From Alcaligenaceae bacterium (GTDB taxonomy: Bacteria > Pseudomonadota > Gammaproteobacteria > Burkholderiales > Burkholderiaceae_B), in contig JACCEN010000004.1 in the NCBI GenBank assembly GCA_013416435.1, positions 124,001 to 188,000 on the forward strand: a stretch of 64,000 nt of DNA, read 5' to 3'. A program made the position numbers and the translations under genes. This document shows, in pieces, positions 44,973-53,670 of this stretch (positions are counted from its first letter, which is position 1; each line of letters begins with the position of its first letter). The notes below the pieces were generated by a model, which saw only the letters and a list, made by a program, of their open reading frames with translations, ran no database searches and had not been told where the DNA came from.

Positions 44973-46199
44973 TCAGGTCTTGAGCGGATAGTTGGCCTTC
45001 GCGTCGGAGAACTCCTCGGGGAAGATCACCTTGATGTCGCCCTTCTGGACCTGGGTCGACACCGGCGCGGCGCCGGTGTTCTGGCCATCGACGAACTTGG
45101 TGGGCCCGTACGGCATGACGTGGCCGTCGAAAGTCGACGAAGCCAGCGCCGCGATGACGGCGTCATGCTCGATAGAACCGGCACGCTCGATGGCGTCGGC
45201 CAGCAGAAGGATGTCCGAATAGTTGATGGCGATGTTGTAGTTCCATCCCTTGCCCGAGGCCTCCACCTGTTTGCGCAGTTCCTGCGCGGCCGGCTTGCGT
45301 GGATCGTGCCAATGGTTGCAGTCCATGATGTTCTCGGCCGCCTCGGGAAATTCCTTGACGAAGCGAAGGTTGGACGCGGCGCCGTTCAGCACCGAGAAGA
45401 TGCCCTTGGAGCGGACCCGCTGCTGTTGCAGGGTGCGCATCAGCAATACCGTCTCGCCATAGTAGGAGGACGGGATGATCAGGTCGGGCCTGAGCGAGCG
45501 GATGCGCAGCGCCACGTTGGACATGTCGCGTGCCGGGGTCGGGTGCGCGATGGAATCCAGGATCTCGAAACCGTGCTTGGGCAGCTCGGTCGCCATCATC
45601 TTGGCCAGGCCGGAACCGAACAAGCCGTCTTCATGCACGAGCACGATGGTCTTGGCGGGCTTGCCGGCCGCGTCGTTGATCTTGATGAGGTTTTCAATGG
45701 CGGTCTTGGTGCAAAGCGAGAAGCCCGGGCTGAAGCGGAAGGTGTTCTTCAGGCCGCGCTGGATGATCTGGTCGGTGACGCCGACGTCGACGATGTAGGG
45801 CAGGTTGTAGCGCGAAGCCGCCTGACTGGCCGCCAGGCAGACGGGGCTGGCAAAGCCGCCGACGATGGCCGCGACGCCTTGCGCGTTCAACTGTTCGACT
45901 TCCTGAACGGCGGCCTCCGGATTGGAACGCGCGTCGGCAAAGACCATCTCGAACTTGGCGCCCCCCAGCGCCTTGATGCCTCCCATGGCATTGACTTTGG
46001 CGATGCCCAGTTCGGCGCCGGTGCGGCCGAATCCGCCGTCCATAGAGAATGCGCCGGTAACGGGCTGGAGAATGCCGATCTTGATCGCGGGCGGCGTTGT
46101 CTGCGCCCGCAGAATTCCCGGCGCAGCCAGCACGGCGGCGCCCGCTGCGCCTGCCTTGATGAAATTGCGCCGATTGATAGAGGTACGTGTCATAGTCAT
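44973..46199 (-). CDS. Binding protein of the operon's HAAT importer (Tat-type signal)
   Basis: 408 residues. N-terminus SINRRNFIKAGAAGAAVLAAPGILRAQ is a twin-arginine signal, so it is exported folded. The mature Peripla_BP_6 fold starts IKIGILQPVTGAFSMDGGFG. ATGA overlap with the FAD oxidoreductase gene upstream. It defines the compound imported for the 18-gene pathway; a recombinant ligand screen of this protein would be the fastest route to the substrate class. Confidence 0.9.
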   Translation of the reverse strand: MTMTRTSINRRNFIKAGAAGAAVLAAPGILRAQTTPPAIKIGILQPVTGAFSMDGGFGRTGAELGIAKVNAMGGIKALGGAKFEMVFADARSNPEAAVQEVEQLNAQGVAAIVGGFASPVCLAASQAASRYNLPYIVDVGVTDQIIQRGLKNTFRFSPGFSLCTKTAIENLIKINDAAGKPAKTIVLVHEDGLFGSGLAKMMATELPKHGFEILDSIAHPTPARDMSNVALRIRSLRPDLIIPSSYYGETVLLMRTLQQQRVRSKGIFSVLNGAASNLRFVKEFPEAAENIMDCNHWHDPRKPAAQELRKQVEASGKGWNYNIAINYSDILLLADAIERAGSIEHDAVIAALASSTFDGHVMPYGPTKFVDGQNTGAAPVSTQVQKGDIKVIFPEEFSDAKANYPLKT

Positions 46200-47617
46200 T
46201 TTTTATTCCTCGAAGTTGAAATCAAGTGCTGCGTCGTTAAGAAAGATAGTGCTGCAATGCGCCCCAGAACAACCGCCGACAGCAGACCGTTCCCGGAGAG
46301 GTAGCCAAATGCCGCCGGGCCGCAGAACCCGCGCGCCGCGCCGCCGCCGGCATACAGGTTCGGCAACGGCTGCCCGTCGGCCTTCAGCACGCGGGCGGAG
46401 CTGTCGATCGCCAGCCCGCCTTGCGTATGGAAAAGAGCGCCCGTCACCTTGGCGGCCCGATAAGGCGGCGCCAGGGGAATGTTGCCGGTGAAGTCGCGGC
46501 CGTACTCATCAGCGGCTTCGCCGCGCACGCAGGTTTCGACAACGCGCAGCGTGCGCTCCAGCGCCGCCTGCGGCAGCCCCGTCACCGCGGCCAGCTCGGC
46601 CACGCTGCCCGCCTGGCGAACGCCGCCCATGGCGACGAGTTCCTTATAGTCCTGGAAGGCGAGCGCCGGCTCCTCGCAGCGGGCATCGTAGATATCCCAG
46701 GCCACTTTGCCCGGCTGGCGCAAGACTTCCTGGGCATGTTCGGAATACCCCTGCATTTCGTCGGCGAAACGCTCTGCGTTCTGGTTCACCTGAATGCCGC
46801 CCAGGGTGATGACCGCCCAGGTCAGCAAGGACCCGTGCGGCGTGGAAACGGACCCGTGCCCCTGATAAGCACCCAGGTCGCGGGTCTGGGCGCCCAGCGC
46901 GACGCCCCAGTCGAGCGCGTCGCCCGTATTCGAAGTGTGGCCGAAATACTCCGCCTCGGCCATCTCGGGAATGTACTGCCGCAGCTTGTCGGGATTTCCG
47001 CCAAAACCATTGCAGGCGAGGATCACGGCATCGCAACCCACGATCTCCATGGAGCCGTCGGGCCGGCGGAAACCCACGGCGCTAATCCGCCCTTGCCCAT
47101 CGGCATACAGGTCTTCGACCGATGCGCTGGTGATGATGTCGACGCCTGCCGATCCGGCGGCCGTGAGCAGCATGCCTTCCAGGTCGGCGCCCGATTGCGA
47201 GCGCGGACCATGCATGCGCAGCTGCGAGTGCCCCGGATACCGAAACCCCTCCACAAGGTGCAGGTCGAGCTTTTGGACGTCGATCAGCCAATCCACCGTC
47301 GGCCCCGAGGCCTCGGCCACCGCCCGGACGACGACAGGGTCGTTCTGCCCATGCGCCTTGGCTGAAATGTCGGCGGCGAATTGCGCGGCGCTGTCCTCGA
47401 TGCCTTTCTCGCGCTGCAGCCGGGTGCCGGCGGCCGGAATCAGGCCCGCCGACAACGATGTGCTGCCTGTGGGATGCTCGTCGCGTTCCAGCACCAGGAC
47501 ATCCACGCCCTGCTCGGCCAGCGACAACGCCGCCGTCAGGCCGCAGGCACCGGCGCCTATCACCACCACAGGTACGCTGAACTCGAACTTGGCCTGTTCT
47601 GCCGGTTTCACCGCCAT
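46196..47617 (-). CDS. FAD-binding-2 family oxidoreductase (copy 2)
   Basis: 473 residues. VPVVVIGAGACGLTAALSLAEQG near residue 15, GSTSLSAGLIPAAGTRLQREKGIED after it, and GALFHTQGGLAIDSSARVLKADGQPLPNLYAGGGAARGFCG near the end. Strongly similar in layout to 38680-40125, so the pathway has two related reductions or dehydrogenations. Placed between the LeuD-like gene (21-base gap) and the binding protein. Confidence 0.87.
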   Translation of the reverse strand: MAVKPAEQAKFEFSVPVVVIGAGACGLTAALSLAEQGVDVLVLERDEHPTGSTSLSAGLIPAAGTRLQREKGIEDSAAQFAADISAKAHGQNDPVVVRAVAEASGPTVDWLIDVQKLDLHLVEGFRYPGHSQLRMHGPRSQSGADLEGMLLTAAGSAGVDIITSASVEDLYADGQGRISAVGFRRPDGSMEIVGCDAVILACNGFGGNPDKLRQYIPEMAEAEYFGHTSNTGDALDWGVALGAQTRDLGAYQGHGSVSTPHGSLLTWAVITLGGIQVNQNAERFADEMQGYSEHAQEVLRQPGKVAWDIYDARCEEPALAFQDYKELVAMGGVRQAGSVAELAAVTGLPQAALERTLRVVETCVRGEAADEYGRDFTGNIPLAPPYRAAKVTGALFHTQGGLAIDSSARVLKADGQPLPNLYAGGGAARGFCGPAAFGYLSGNGLLSAVVLGRIAALSFLTTQHLISTSRNKK

Positions 47618-47638
47618 CTTGTCATCCTCAATCTTGAA

Positions 47639-48262
47639 TCAGGACATCCCGGGGACACGCGCCCACGGCATTTCCGCGTAATACTGTGCCTCGAACCGCT
47701 TGATTTCCTGTTCGTGGCTCAAGGTCAATTCCAGGTCGTCCACGCCCTTCAACAGGCAATCGCGCCAGAAGGGATCGATGGCGAAGTCGTGACGGCCTCC
47801 TCCCGGCAAGCTCACCGACAGGTTCTGGAGATCCACGGTGACCATGCGGTCATCGCCTTCGCGCAGCCGCGTTCGCAGCTCGTTGACGACCGCCTCGTCC
47901 AGGCGCACCGGCACGATGCCGTTCTTCAGGCAGTTGTTGTAGAAAATATCGCCGAAGCTGGGCGCAATGACCGCCCGGATGCCGAAGTCGGCCAGGGCGT
48001 AGACCGCGGCTTCGCGGGACGATCCACAACCGAAATTCACGTCGGCCACAAGAATGGAGGCCTGCCGGAATGGCTCCCGATTGAGGATGAAATCCGCATG
48101 CTCGTTGCCATCCGCGTCGAAGCGCAGATCATGAAAGAAGATCCGCCCATAGCCTTTGCTTCGGTCGACCTTCAGGAAGCGTGCGGGGACGATCTGGTCG
48201 GTATCGATATTCCGGCCTTCCAGCGGCGCGGCAATACCGGTTTCACATATGAATGCCTGCAT
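47639..48262 (-). CDS. LeuD-like small subunit of an aconitase-family hydro-lyase
   Basis: 207 residues, the bacterial LeuD size. NIDTDQIVPARFLK near residue 18 and NFGCGSSREAAVYALADFGIRAVIAPSFGDIF near 70 carry the substrate-binding GCGSSRE loop. It forms an enzyme with the LeuC-like protein encoded four bases upstream. Because it lies in a catabolic operon with no leuA or leuB, a substrate other than isopropylmalate, such as a substituted maleate, is likely. Confidence 0.88.
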   Translation of the reverse strand: MQAFICETGIAAPLEGRNIDTDQIVPARFLKVDRSKGYGRIFFHDLRFDADGNEHADFILNREPFRQASILVADVNFGCGSSREAAVYALADFGIRAVIAPSFGDIFYNNCLKNGIVPVRLDEAVVNELRTRLREGDDRMVTVDLQNLSVSLPGGGRHDFAIDPFWRDCLLKGVDDLELTLSHEQEIKRFEAQYYAEMPWARVPGMS

Positions 48263-48266
48263 GCGG

Positions 48267-49697
48267 TCAGTCTCCCAATAGCTTTCTGACGTCGGTCAAG
48301 CGGCCGGTCACCGCCGCCGCCGCGGCCATGGCGGGGCTGACCAGATGGGTGCGCGCACCCGGCCCCTGCCTTCCCACGAAGTTGCGGTTGGACGTCGATG
48401 CGCAGCGCTTGCCCGCAGGCACCACGTCGCCGTTCATGGCCGCGCACATGGAACAGCCGGACTCCAGCCATTGCAGACCGGCGTCAATGAAAATGCGGTC
48501 CAGGCCCTCGGCCTCGGCCGCCCTCCTGACCAGCCCCGAGCCCGGCACCACCATGCCGGGCACGACGGCCTTGCGCCCCTTGAGAACCGCTGCTGCCGCG
48601 CGCAGGTCTTCAAGCCGGCTGTTGGTACAGGAGCCGATGAACACCGTATCAATGTCCACTTCGTCCAGCCTGGTGCCCGGCACCAGGCCCATGTATTCCT
48701 GCGCCGCGGCGGCGGCCGCCCGGCGTTGCGGATCGGCGAACGACTGCGGATCGGGAACCGAAGCGCTGATCGGCAAGGCGTCTTCCGGACTGGTGCCCCA
48801 GGTCACCATGGGTTCGATCGCACTGCCGTCGATCTCGATGTCCAGATCGAACACCGCGCCGGCATCGGTAGGCAGGCTGCGCCAATATGCCACCGCCTGG
48901 TCCCAGTCCTTCCCGCTGGGCGCATACGGACGCCCCTTCAAGTAGTCGAAGGTGGTGTCGTCAGGCGCGACCATGCCGCAACGGGCACCGGCCTCGATGG
49001 ACATGTTGCACACCGTCAAGCGCTCTTCGATGGACAGCGCCTCGATGACCGGACCGGCGTACTCGATGGCATAGCCGGTAGCGCCCGCCGAGCCGATGCG
49101 CCCGATGATCGCCAGGATGATGTCTTTGGCGCTCACTCCGGGCGCCCGCTTGCCGGTGACGCTGATGCGCATCACCTTGGGCCGGACCTGCCACAGGGTC
49201 TGGGTGGCCATCACATGCGCGTTCTCGGACTGCCCGATGCCGAAGGCGATGGCGCCCAGCGCGCCATGCGTCGACGTGTGGCTGTCGCTGCACACGACCG
49301 TAAGGCCCGGCAGGGTGATGCCCTGCTCCGGCCCCACCACGTGGACGATGCCCTGGCGCGGATCGGACAGCGGAAAGTTGTTGACGCCGCCCCAGCTCAT
49401 GTTCTCGTCGAACTGGTCGATCATGCGCGCGATCTCGGGGGTCGCGGCGCCGGCCGAACTGCGCGAGCGGGTCGGCACATAGTGGTCGGGGATGCCGAAT
49501 ACCTGCTTCGGCGAGCGCACCGACAGGCCGCGGCGCCGCAAGTCAGCGAAGGCATGGAAAGAACCTTCGTGGATGATGTCCCGATCGATGTACAGCAGCG
49601 ACGGGCCGTTTTCGCGCGCAATGATTACATGCCGGTCCCAGATCTTGTCGAACATCGTCCTGGGGACGTTCCCGGTGTGCGGCTCAAGCATGCTCAT
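48267..49697 (-). CDS. LeuC-like large subunit of an aconitase-family hydro-lyase
   Basis: 476 residues from [10 protein letters not shown], whose ATG overlaps the previous stop (ATGA). The three iron-sulfur cysteines are present: [14 protein letters not shown] near residue 352 and [12 protein letters not shown] near 412. [22 protein letters not shown] near 140 is the conserved substrate region. It carries a [4Fe-4S] cluster and catalyses stereospecific (de)hydration with the LeuD-like subunit. Candidate for citraconate, maleate or dimethylmaleate hydratase; the precise substrate cannot be read. Confidence 0.88.
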   Translation of the reverse strand: MSMLEPHTGNVPRTMFDKIWDRHVIIARENGPSLLYIDRDIIHEGSFHAFADLRRRGLSVRSPKQVFGIPDHYVPTRSRSSAGAATPEIARMIDQFDENMSWGGVNNFPLSDPRQGIVHVVGPEQGITLPGLTVVCSDSHTSTHGALGAIAFGIGQSENAHVMATQTLWQVRPKVMRISVTGKRAPGVSAKDIILAIIGRIGSAGATGYAIEYAGPVIEALSIEERLTVCNMSIEAGARCGMVAPDDTTFDYLKGRPYAPSGKDWDQAVAYWRSLPTDAGAVFDLDIEIDGSAIEPMVTWGTSPEDALPISASVPDPQSFADPQRRAAAAAAQEYMGLVPGTRLDEVDIDTVFIGSCTNSRLEDLRAAAAVLKGRKAVVPGMVVPGSGLVRRAAEAEGLDRIFIDAGLQWLESGCSMCAAMNGDVVPAGKRCASTSNRNFVGRQGPGARTHLVSPAMAAAAAVTGRLTDVRKLLGD

Positions 49698-50623
49698 TTT
49701 TCTTGTCCCGCGACGAAAGCGGACAGGATGTCGGCGCCGCCGGCGGCCCAGACCCCGCTGTGCCCAAGGATGTATTCGAGCACTTCGCGTACCTTGCCGA
49801 TGCGGTAAGGCACGCCGCTGACCCAGGCGTGCAAAGGCAGGCTCATGACGCGTCCGCCGTACTCGGCGGATTCCCGGTACAGGACGTCGAAGCGGTCCTT
49901 GATCTGCCGGGCCCATTCGTCTTCGGACTGGTGCAGTTCCAGCATCACCACGCGATCATCGGTCTCGTACGCCATGGGCATCGCATAATGCGTGCCACGC
50001 GCGGTCTTCATGGCGTAAGGCAGGTCGTCGTTGGCCCAGTCGCAGGAATACGCCACGCCGTTGGCCGCCAGCAGGTCGGGGGTATCGGCGGACTGCGCCC
50101 GCCCTGGCGACAACCAGCCGGTGACTTCTTGCCCAGTGGCTTTACGCAGGGTTTCCAGGGCGCCACGGATGAGCGCGTCTTCTTCGTCGCGCGGCATGCC
50201 GGTGTAGTGCACGCTGTCCATGTCCTGGCCGTGCGCGATGATTTCCGCATCGTGCTTCAGAAGCTCTTCGATCAGGCCGGGGTAGCGCTGCGCGATGACG
50301 GCATTCAAGGCGATCGAGGAAGGAAGCCTCAAGTCGTCCAGCACTTTGAGTATGCGAAAGATGCCCACCCGGTTTCCATAGTCGCGATTCGTGTAGTGCC
50401 GGAAGTCGGGAAAAGGCATGGTCAATCCGCCCGGCGCGCGGAAAGGCTTGCCTTTCATGTCCAGGGGAAACCATTGCAGTATGGGCGTCACCCAAAGGGC
50501 GATCCGCGCGCCGCCCGGCCACTGAACCGGCTTGCGCTCGAACAGGTCCGACCAGGCATAGCGTTCGTGGTCCATGCCATGGCGGCGCCAGGGATAGTTC
50601 AGGTAATCGTTGCTCAGGGACAT
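49694..50623 (-). CDS. Polysaccharide-deacetylase-fold (NodB/PuuE-type) hydrolase, copy 1
   Basis: 309 residues from the ATG after [33 protein letters not shown] near residue 35, [17 protein letters not shown] near 77, [11 protein letters not shown] near 130 and [23 protein letters not shown] near 167 match the PuuE allantoinase / cyclic-imide-hydrolase branch rather than chitin deacetylases. No signal peptide, so it acts on a cytoplasmic small molecule, probably opening a cyclic amide. Confidence 0.82.
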   Translation of the reverse strand: MSLSNDYLNYPWRRHGMDHERYAWSDLFERKPVQWPGGARIALWVTPILQWFPLDMKGKPFRAPGGLTMPFPDFRHYTNRDYGNRVGIFRILKVLDDLRLPSSIALNAVIAQRYPGLIEELLKHDAEIIAHGQDMDSVHYTGMPRDEEDALIRGALETLRKATGQEVTGWLSPGRAQSADTPDLLAANGVAYSCDWANDDLPYAMKTARGTHYAMPMAYETDDRVVMLELHQSEDEWARQIKDRFDVLYRESAEYGGRVMSLPLHAWVSGVPYRIGKVREVLEYILGHSGVWAAGGADILSAFVAGQEK

Positions 50624-50627
50624 GGTG

Positions 50628-51557
50628 CTATCCTCGTTTCGCGTCGTGGGCCGATATGGCGCTCGCCACCGCGTCATAGTGATGATCGATGTAATGCCTG
50701 GCGATCTCGCGCCCCGTGGCCAGCCAGACCTTGTCGTGGCCGGCGATGTAGGCAAGCGCCTCGGCAAAGGCATCGATGCGGTGGGGCTGGCCCACCAGGT
50801 AGGGATGCAGGGGCACGCACATGACAGTGCCCGACTCGGCGCCCTCGGCATACAACTGGTCGAACTGGCGCTTGATCATTTCGCCGTAATGGCGCGGCGT
50901 GTACTGATTCGTGTTGTAGACGATGGTGTCGTTCATTTCCAGCGAATACGGAATGCTGATCAGCTTGCCGCCGGCCACGTTGATGGGCGTGGGCTGGTCG
51001 TCGTGGAACAGATCGCAGGTGTAGAGCACGCCTTCTTCAGCCAGCAGGTCCATCGTCCAGGTGTTGTTGGACAGGGCCGGCGACAGCCAGCCGTCCAGCG
51101 ACTGGCCCGTCCATTTGGCAATGGTCTCGCGGGAATCCACGATGATCGCGCGTTCCTGTTCAGGCGTCATGCCGTAGGTGTAGCGCGTGTTGTAGATGCC
51201 ATGCGAGAAAAATTCCCAGCCGCGGTCGGCGCAGGCCTTGATGATTTCCGGATGGTGCTCGCACAAGGCGACGTTCAGCGATACGGACCCGCGGAAACCG
51301 GTCTCGTCCATGGCCCGCATCATGCGCTGCCAGCCCGCGCGGTTGCCATAGTCGCGGTGCGAGTAACCCACCACGTCCGGGTTGGGCCGGGGCCAGGGAG
51401 CACGGATGGGATTCGGCTCCGGGTTCATTTCGTAGAACTCGATGTTCGGCGCGATCCATACGGCAATCCGCGCGTCGCCGGGCCAGGTGATTTTCGGCCT
51501 GCCGCGATAGGGCAGATACCCGTAGAGCCCGGGATCGTTCGTCATGATGCGGCTCAT
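50628..51557 (-). CDS. Polysaccharide-deacetylase-fold (NodB/PuuE-type) hydrolase, copy 2
   Basis: 309 residues. WPGDARIAVWIAPNIEFYEMN near residue 25, YSHRDYGNRAGWQRMM near 65, WEFFSHGIYNTRYTYGM near 114 and DGWLSPALSNNTWTMDLLAEEG near 155. Same branch as copy 1 and separated from it by four bases; their equal length but different active-site neighbourhoods suggest sequential or heteromeric roles. No signal peptide. Confidence 0.82.
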   Translation of the reverse strand: MSRIMTNDPGLYGYLPYRGRPKITWPGDARIAVWIAPNIEFYEMNPEPNPIRAPWPRPNPDVVGYSHRDYGNRAGWQRMMRAMDETGFRGSVSLNVALCEHHPEIIKACADRGWEFFSHGIYNTRYTYGMTPEQERAIIVDSRETIAKWTGQSLDGWLSPALSNNTWTMDLLAEEGVLYTCDLFHDDQPTPINVAGGKLISIPYSLEMNDTIVYNTNQYTPRHYGEMIKRQFDQLYAEGAESGTVMCVPLHPYLVGQPHRIDAFAEALAYIAGHDKVWLATGREIARHYIDHHYDAVASAISAHDAKRG

Positions 51558-51559
51558 GG

Positions 51560-52231
51560 TCAGGCCCCCTTGTATTGCTTCAGGTACGCGATCACTTCGG
51601 CGACCGGCACGACGTCGGCATACTTGATGGCCATGTCGTACAGGTTCGCAAAGTGGGGCCCTTCATGCTTGTCGGCCACGCATTCCTCGGGAACGCTTAC
51701 CCGATAGCCGCAGGACAAGGCATCGACGACCGTGGCCCGCACGCAACCCGACGTCGATCCGCCCGTCACGATGACACTGTCGCAACCGTGCCAGGTCATG
51801 AGCGAACGCAGATTGGTTTCAAAGAATGCCGACGCCATGCGCTTGTTGATGATGACGTCGCGCACATGGTCGATGCGCAGGCGGTCGTCGAATTCGGACC
51901 GGCGCGATCCCAGCTTGATGTTCTGCAGGGAGTCCGGCGTGTCGGTGCGCGTGCCCCACACACCGCAATCTTCGCCCGACTCCATATAACCCACGAAAGT
52001 CCAGACGACCGGCAGGCTGTTGGCGCGGAACAAGTCCGCCAGCTCGTTGACGTAGTCCAGCTGCTTGGGATCCGTTTCATAGGCGGTGACGAATTCGCCG
52101 ACGTTGGTATAGGACTTTTGAAGATCGATATTCACCAGCACGGGCTTGCGGCCAAAACCGAATCGAGGACGCGTCGGCTTCTGCTTGATGCCTTCATACA
52201 GTTCACGAGCCGACTTGCTGGACAGTTCCAT
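51560..52231 (-). CDS. Isochorismatase-family cysteine hydrolase (amidase)
   Basis: 223 residues. The catalytic triad of the family is visible: Asp in LVNIDLQKSY near residue 36, Lys in IINKRMASAFF near 131 and Cys in TGGSTSGCVRATVVDAL near 166. Relatives include N-carbamoylsarcosine amidase and maleamate amidohydrolase (NicF). It is the first gene of the 18-gene run and would hydrolyse a ring-opened half-amide or carbamoyl intermediate. GGAGATC precedes the ATG. Confidence 0.87.
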   Translation of the reverse strand: MELSSKSARELYEGIKQKPTRPRFGFGRKPVLVNIDLQKSYTNVGEFVTAYETDPKQLDYVNELADLFRANSLPVVWTFVGYMESGEDCGVWGTRTDTPDSLQNIKLGSRRSEFDDRLRIDHVRDVIINKRMASAFFETNLRSLMTWHGCDSVIVTGGSTSGCVRATVVDALSCGYRVSVPEECVADKHEGPHFANLYDMAIKYADVVPVAEVIAYLKQYKGA

Positions 52232-52264
52232 GGTGATCTCCTGATTTTCTTTGCCGTAAAAGAC

Positions 52265-52282
52265 CTAATGCTATATCATTAG
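52265..52282. promoter_or_regulatory. Dyad in the operon/GntR divergent promoter region
   Basis: CTAATG and CATTAG separated by six bases, 33 bases before the isochorismatase start and 65 bases before the GntR start. Position and symmetry fit an operator for the adjacent HutC-type regulator; this link is inference. Confidence 0.5.
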
Positions 52283-52347
52283 ACAAATGCGTCCATACTA
52301 GTACATACCCCTAGGGCCCTCCAACGCAACAAGGGAAAAGATGTGGA

Positions 52348-53166
52348 ATGAAAAGAAAAGATAGAAACGCTGTCCATACCCTTGCGCATGGCGAATCGCC
52401 TTTGCCGCTCTATCACCGCCTGTACGTCATACTGCGCGAGCGCATCGTGAACGGCGACTACCGTGCCGGCCATGTCCTGCCCTCCGAGGCAGACCTCATG
52501 ACCAGCTTCGGAGTCAGCCGCATCACCGTCAAGCGCGCGCTGGATGATCTGGCCGCGGAAGGCTTGGTCGAACGCTCGCGCGGCCGGGGAACGACGGTTA
52601 CCCAGGCGGGTGCGTCGATGCGCGTAGGCAGCCCCATTTCCGCCAGCATCGACGGGCTGCTGACGAGCCTGTCGGTAATCGGCCAGGGCACGTCGGTCGA
52701 AATCGACGCTTTCGAATACCAGCCCGCCAACCCTTACGTGGCAGAACAGCTTCGCGTTCCCGTCGGCACCGTGGTCCAGCGCGCGTCGCGGGTCCGCCAC
52801 CTGAACAGCGAGCCCTTCTCGCACTCGACCAGCTACGTGCTGGAAAGCATAGGACGCAGCTTCACGGCCGACGACATGCTCAACACGCCGCTTATCGACC
52901 TGATCCAGCGCTCGGTCACCATTGCTCAGGTGCAGCAGGCCATAACCTGCACGCTGGCCGATAATGTGTCGGCCAGGCTGCTGAAAGTCAGCGTGGGCAG
53001 CCCCTTGCTGAAGCTGCGCCGGGTCTTCATCGATACGGATGGCCGGCCCGTCGACTTTGCCGAGATCCTTTATACGCCCGACCGCTTCGAATACAGAATG
53101 ACCTGGTCGCGCAACGCCAACAACCAGCTTGAAGTGGATACGGAAAACACCGCGATTTCGCTTTGA
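52348..53166 (+). CDS. GntR/HutC-family transcriptional regulator
   Basis: 272 residues. Winged helix LYHRLYVILRERIVNGDYRAGHVLPSEADLMTSFGVSRITVKRALDDLAAEGLVERSRGRGT at about 24-87, UTRA ligand domain after residue 100. It starts 116 bases from the divergent 18-gene operon and probably represses it until an intermediate binds. Its stop is immediately before a repeat cluster. Confidence 0.88.
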   Translation: MKRKDRNAVHTLAHGESPLPLYHRLYVILRERIVNGDYRAGHVLPSEADLMTSFGVSRITVKRALDDLAAEGLVERSRGRGTTVTQAGASMRVGSPISASIDGLLTSLSVIGQGTSVEIDAFEYQPANPYVAEQLRVPVGTVVQRASRVRHLNSEPFSHSTSYVLESIGRSFTADDMLNTPLIDLIQRSVTIAQVQQAITCTLADNVSARLLKVSVGSPLLKLRRVFIDTDGRPVDFAEILYTPDRFEYRMTWSRNANNQLEVDTENTAISL

Positions 53167-53335
53167 GGGGTCAGACCCCGCGAGGGGTCTGACCCCTGCA
53201 CCAACGAAAACTTGGGGTCTGACCCCGTACTGGCAAAAAGTCGGGGTCAGACCCCGTACGGGGTCTGACCCCTATGCTACTATCGGAAACGGCTCTTGCT
53301 ATCTTGGGGTCAGACCCCATGCGGGGTCTGACCCC
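53167..53335. repeat. Palindromic repeat cluster (three full units, one half)
   Basis: Units at 53167-53196 (spacer GCGA), 53243-53272 (GTAC) and 53306-53335 (ATGC), half unit 53214-53226. It fills most of the gap between the GntR gene and yjfB-like gene, leaving about 35 bases (53273-53305) and 36 bases before the next ATG for a promoter. Confidence 0.9.
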
Positions 53336-53371
53336 GAAGCAATCAAACCATCGTCCATCAGGAGACACACC

Positions 53372-53569
53372 ATGAGCATGTCCATCGATGCCACCGTAAG
53401 CACCGCGCTTGCCATCGAAACCGCCAATGCGCACCAGCAGCAGCAAATGACCGTGCTGCGGAAAACGCTCGACATGCAGGCCGATGCCATCACCAACCTG
53501 GTCGAATCCGCGGTTCCGCGCCTGGCCACTGTCGGAAACGTGGGAACGGTTCTGCACACCACCGCCTGA
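53372..53569 (+). CDS. YjfB-family putative motility protein
   Basis: 65 residues (MSMSIDATVSTALAIETANA...). Matches the pattern of the short YjfB family (DUF on polar Ala/Gln helix, then SAVPRLATVGNVGT tail). AGGAG lies eight bases upstream. It is bracketed on both sides by palindromic repeats and is not near flagellar genes here, so its role is unclear. Confidence 0.65.
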   Translation: MSMSIDATVSTALAIETANAHQQQQMTVLRKTLDMQADAITNLVESAVPRLATVGNVGTVLHTTA

Positions 53570-53575
53570 CTTCAA

Positions 53576-53670
53576 GGGGTCAGACCCCATGGGGTCTGAC
53601 CCCAGTCTCATCTGGGCTGCTTGCCGGTGGGGTTGCTCCGGGGGTCAGACCCCGTACGGGGTCTGACCCC
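53576..53670. repeat. Palindromic repeat cluster (two full units)
   Basis: Units at 53576-53603 (spacer AT) and 53641-53670 (spacer GTAC). Lies in the convergent junction of the yjfB-like and LysR genes, and both units encode the C-terminus of the LysR protein. Confidence 0.9.

Noticed and set aside
47639-49697. LeuC/LeuD-like genes as the leucine biosynthesis operon
   Set aside because: No leuA or leuB adjacent, and the pair is embedded in a catabolic operon with an importer; a biosynthetic role is not excluded but is less likely.
53129-53371. Open frame extending the yjfB-like gene upstream through four repeat elements
   Set aside because: It translates the repeats (GSDP/GVRP strings) and overlaps the GntR gene; the AGGAG before 53372 marks the real start.
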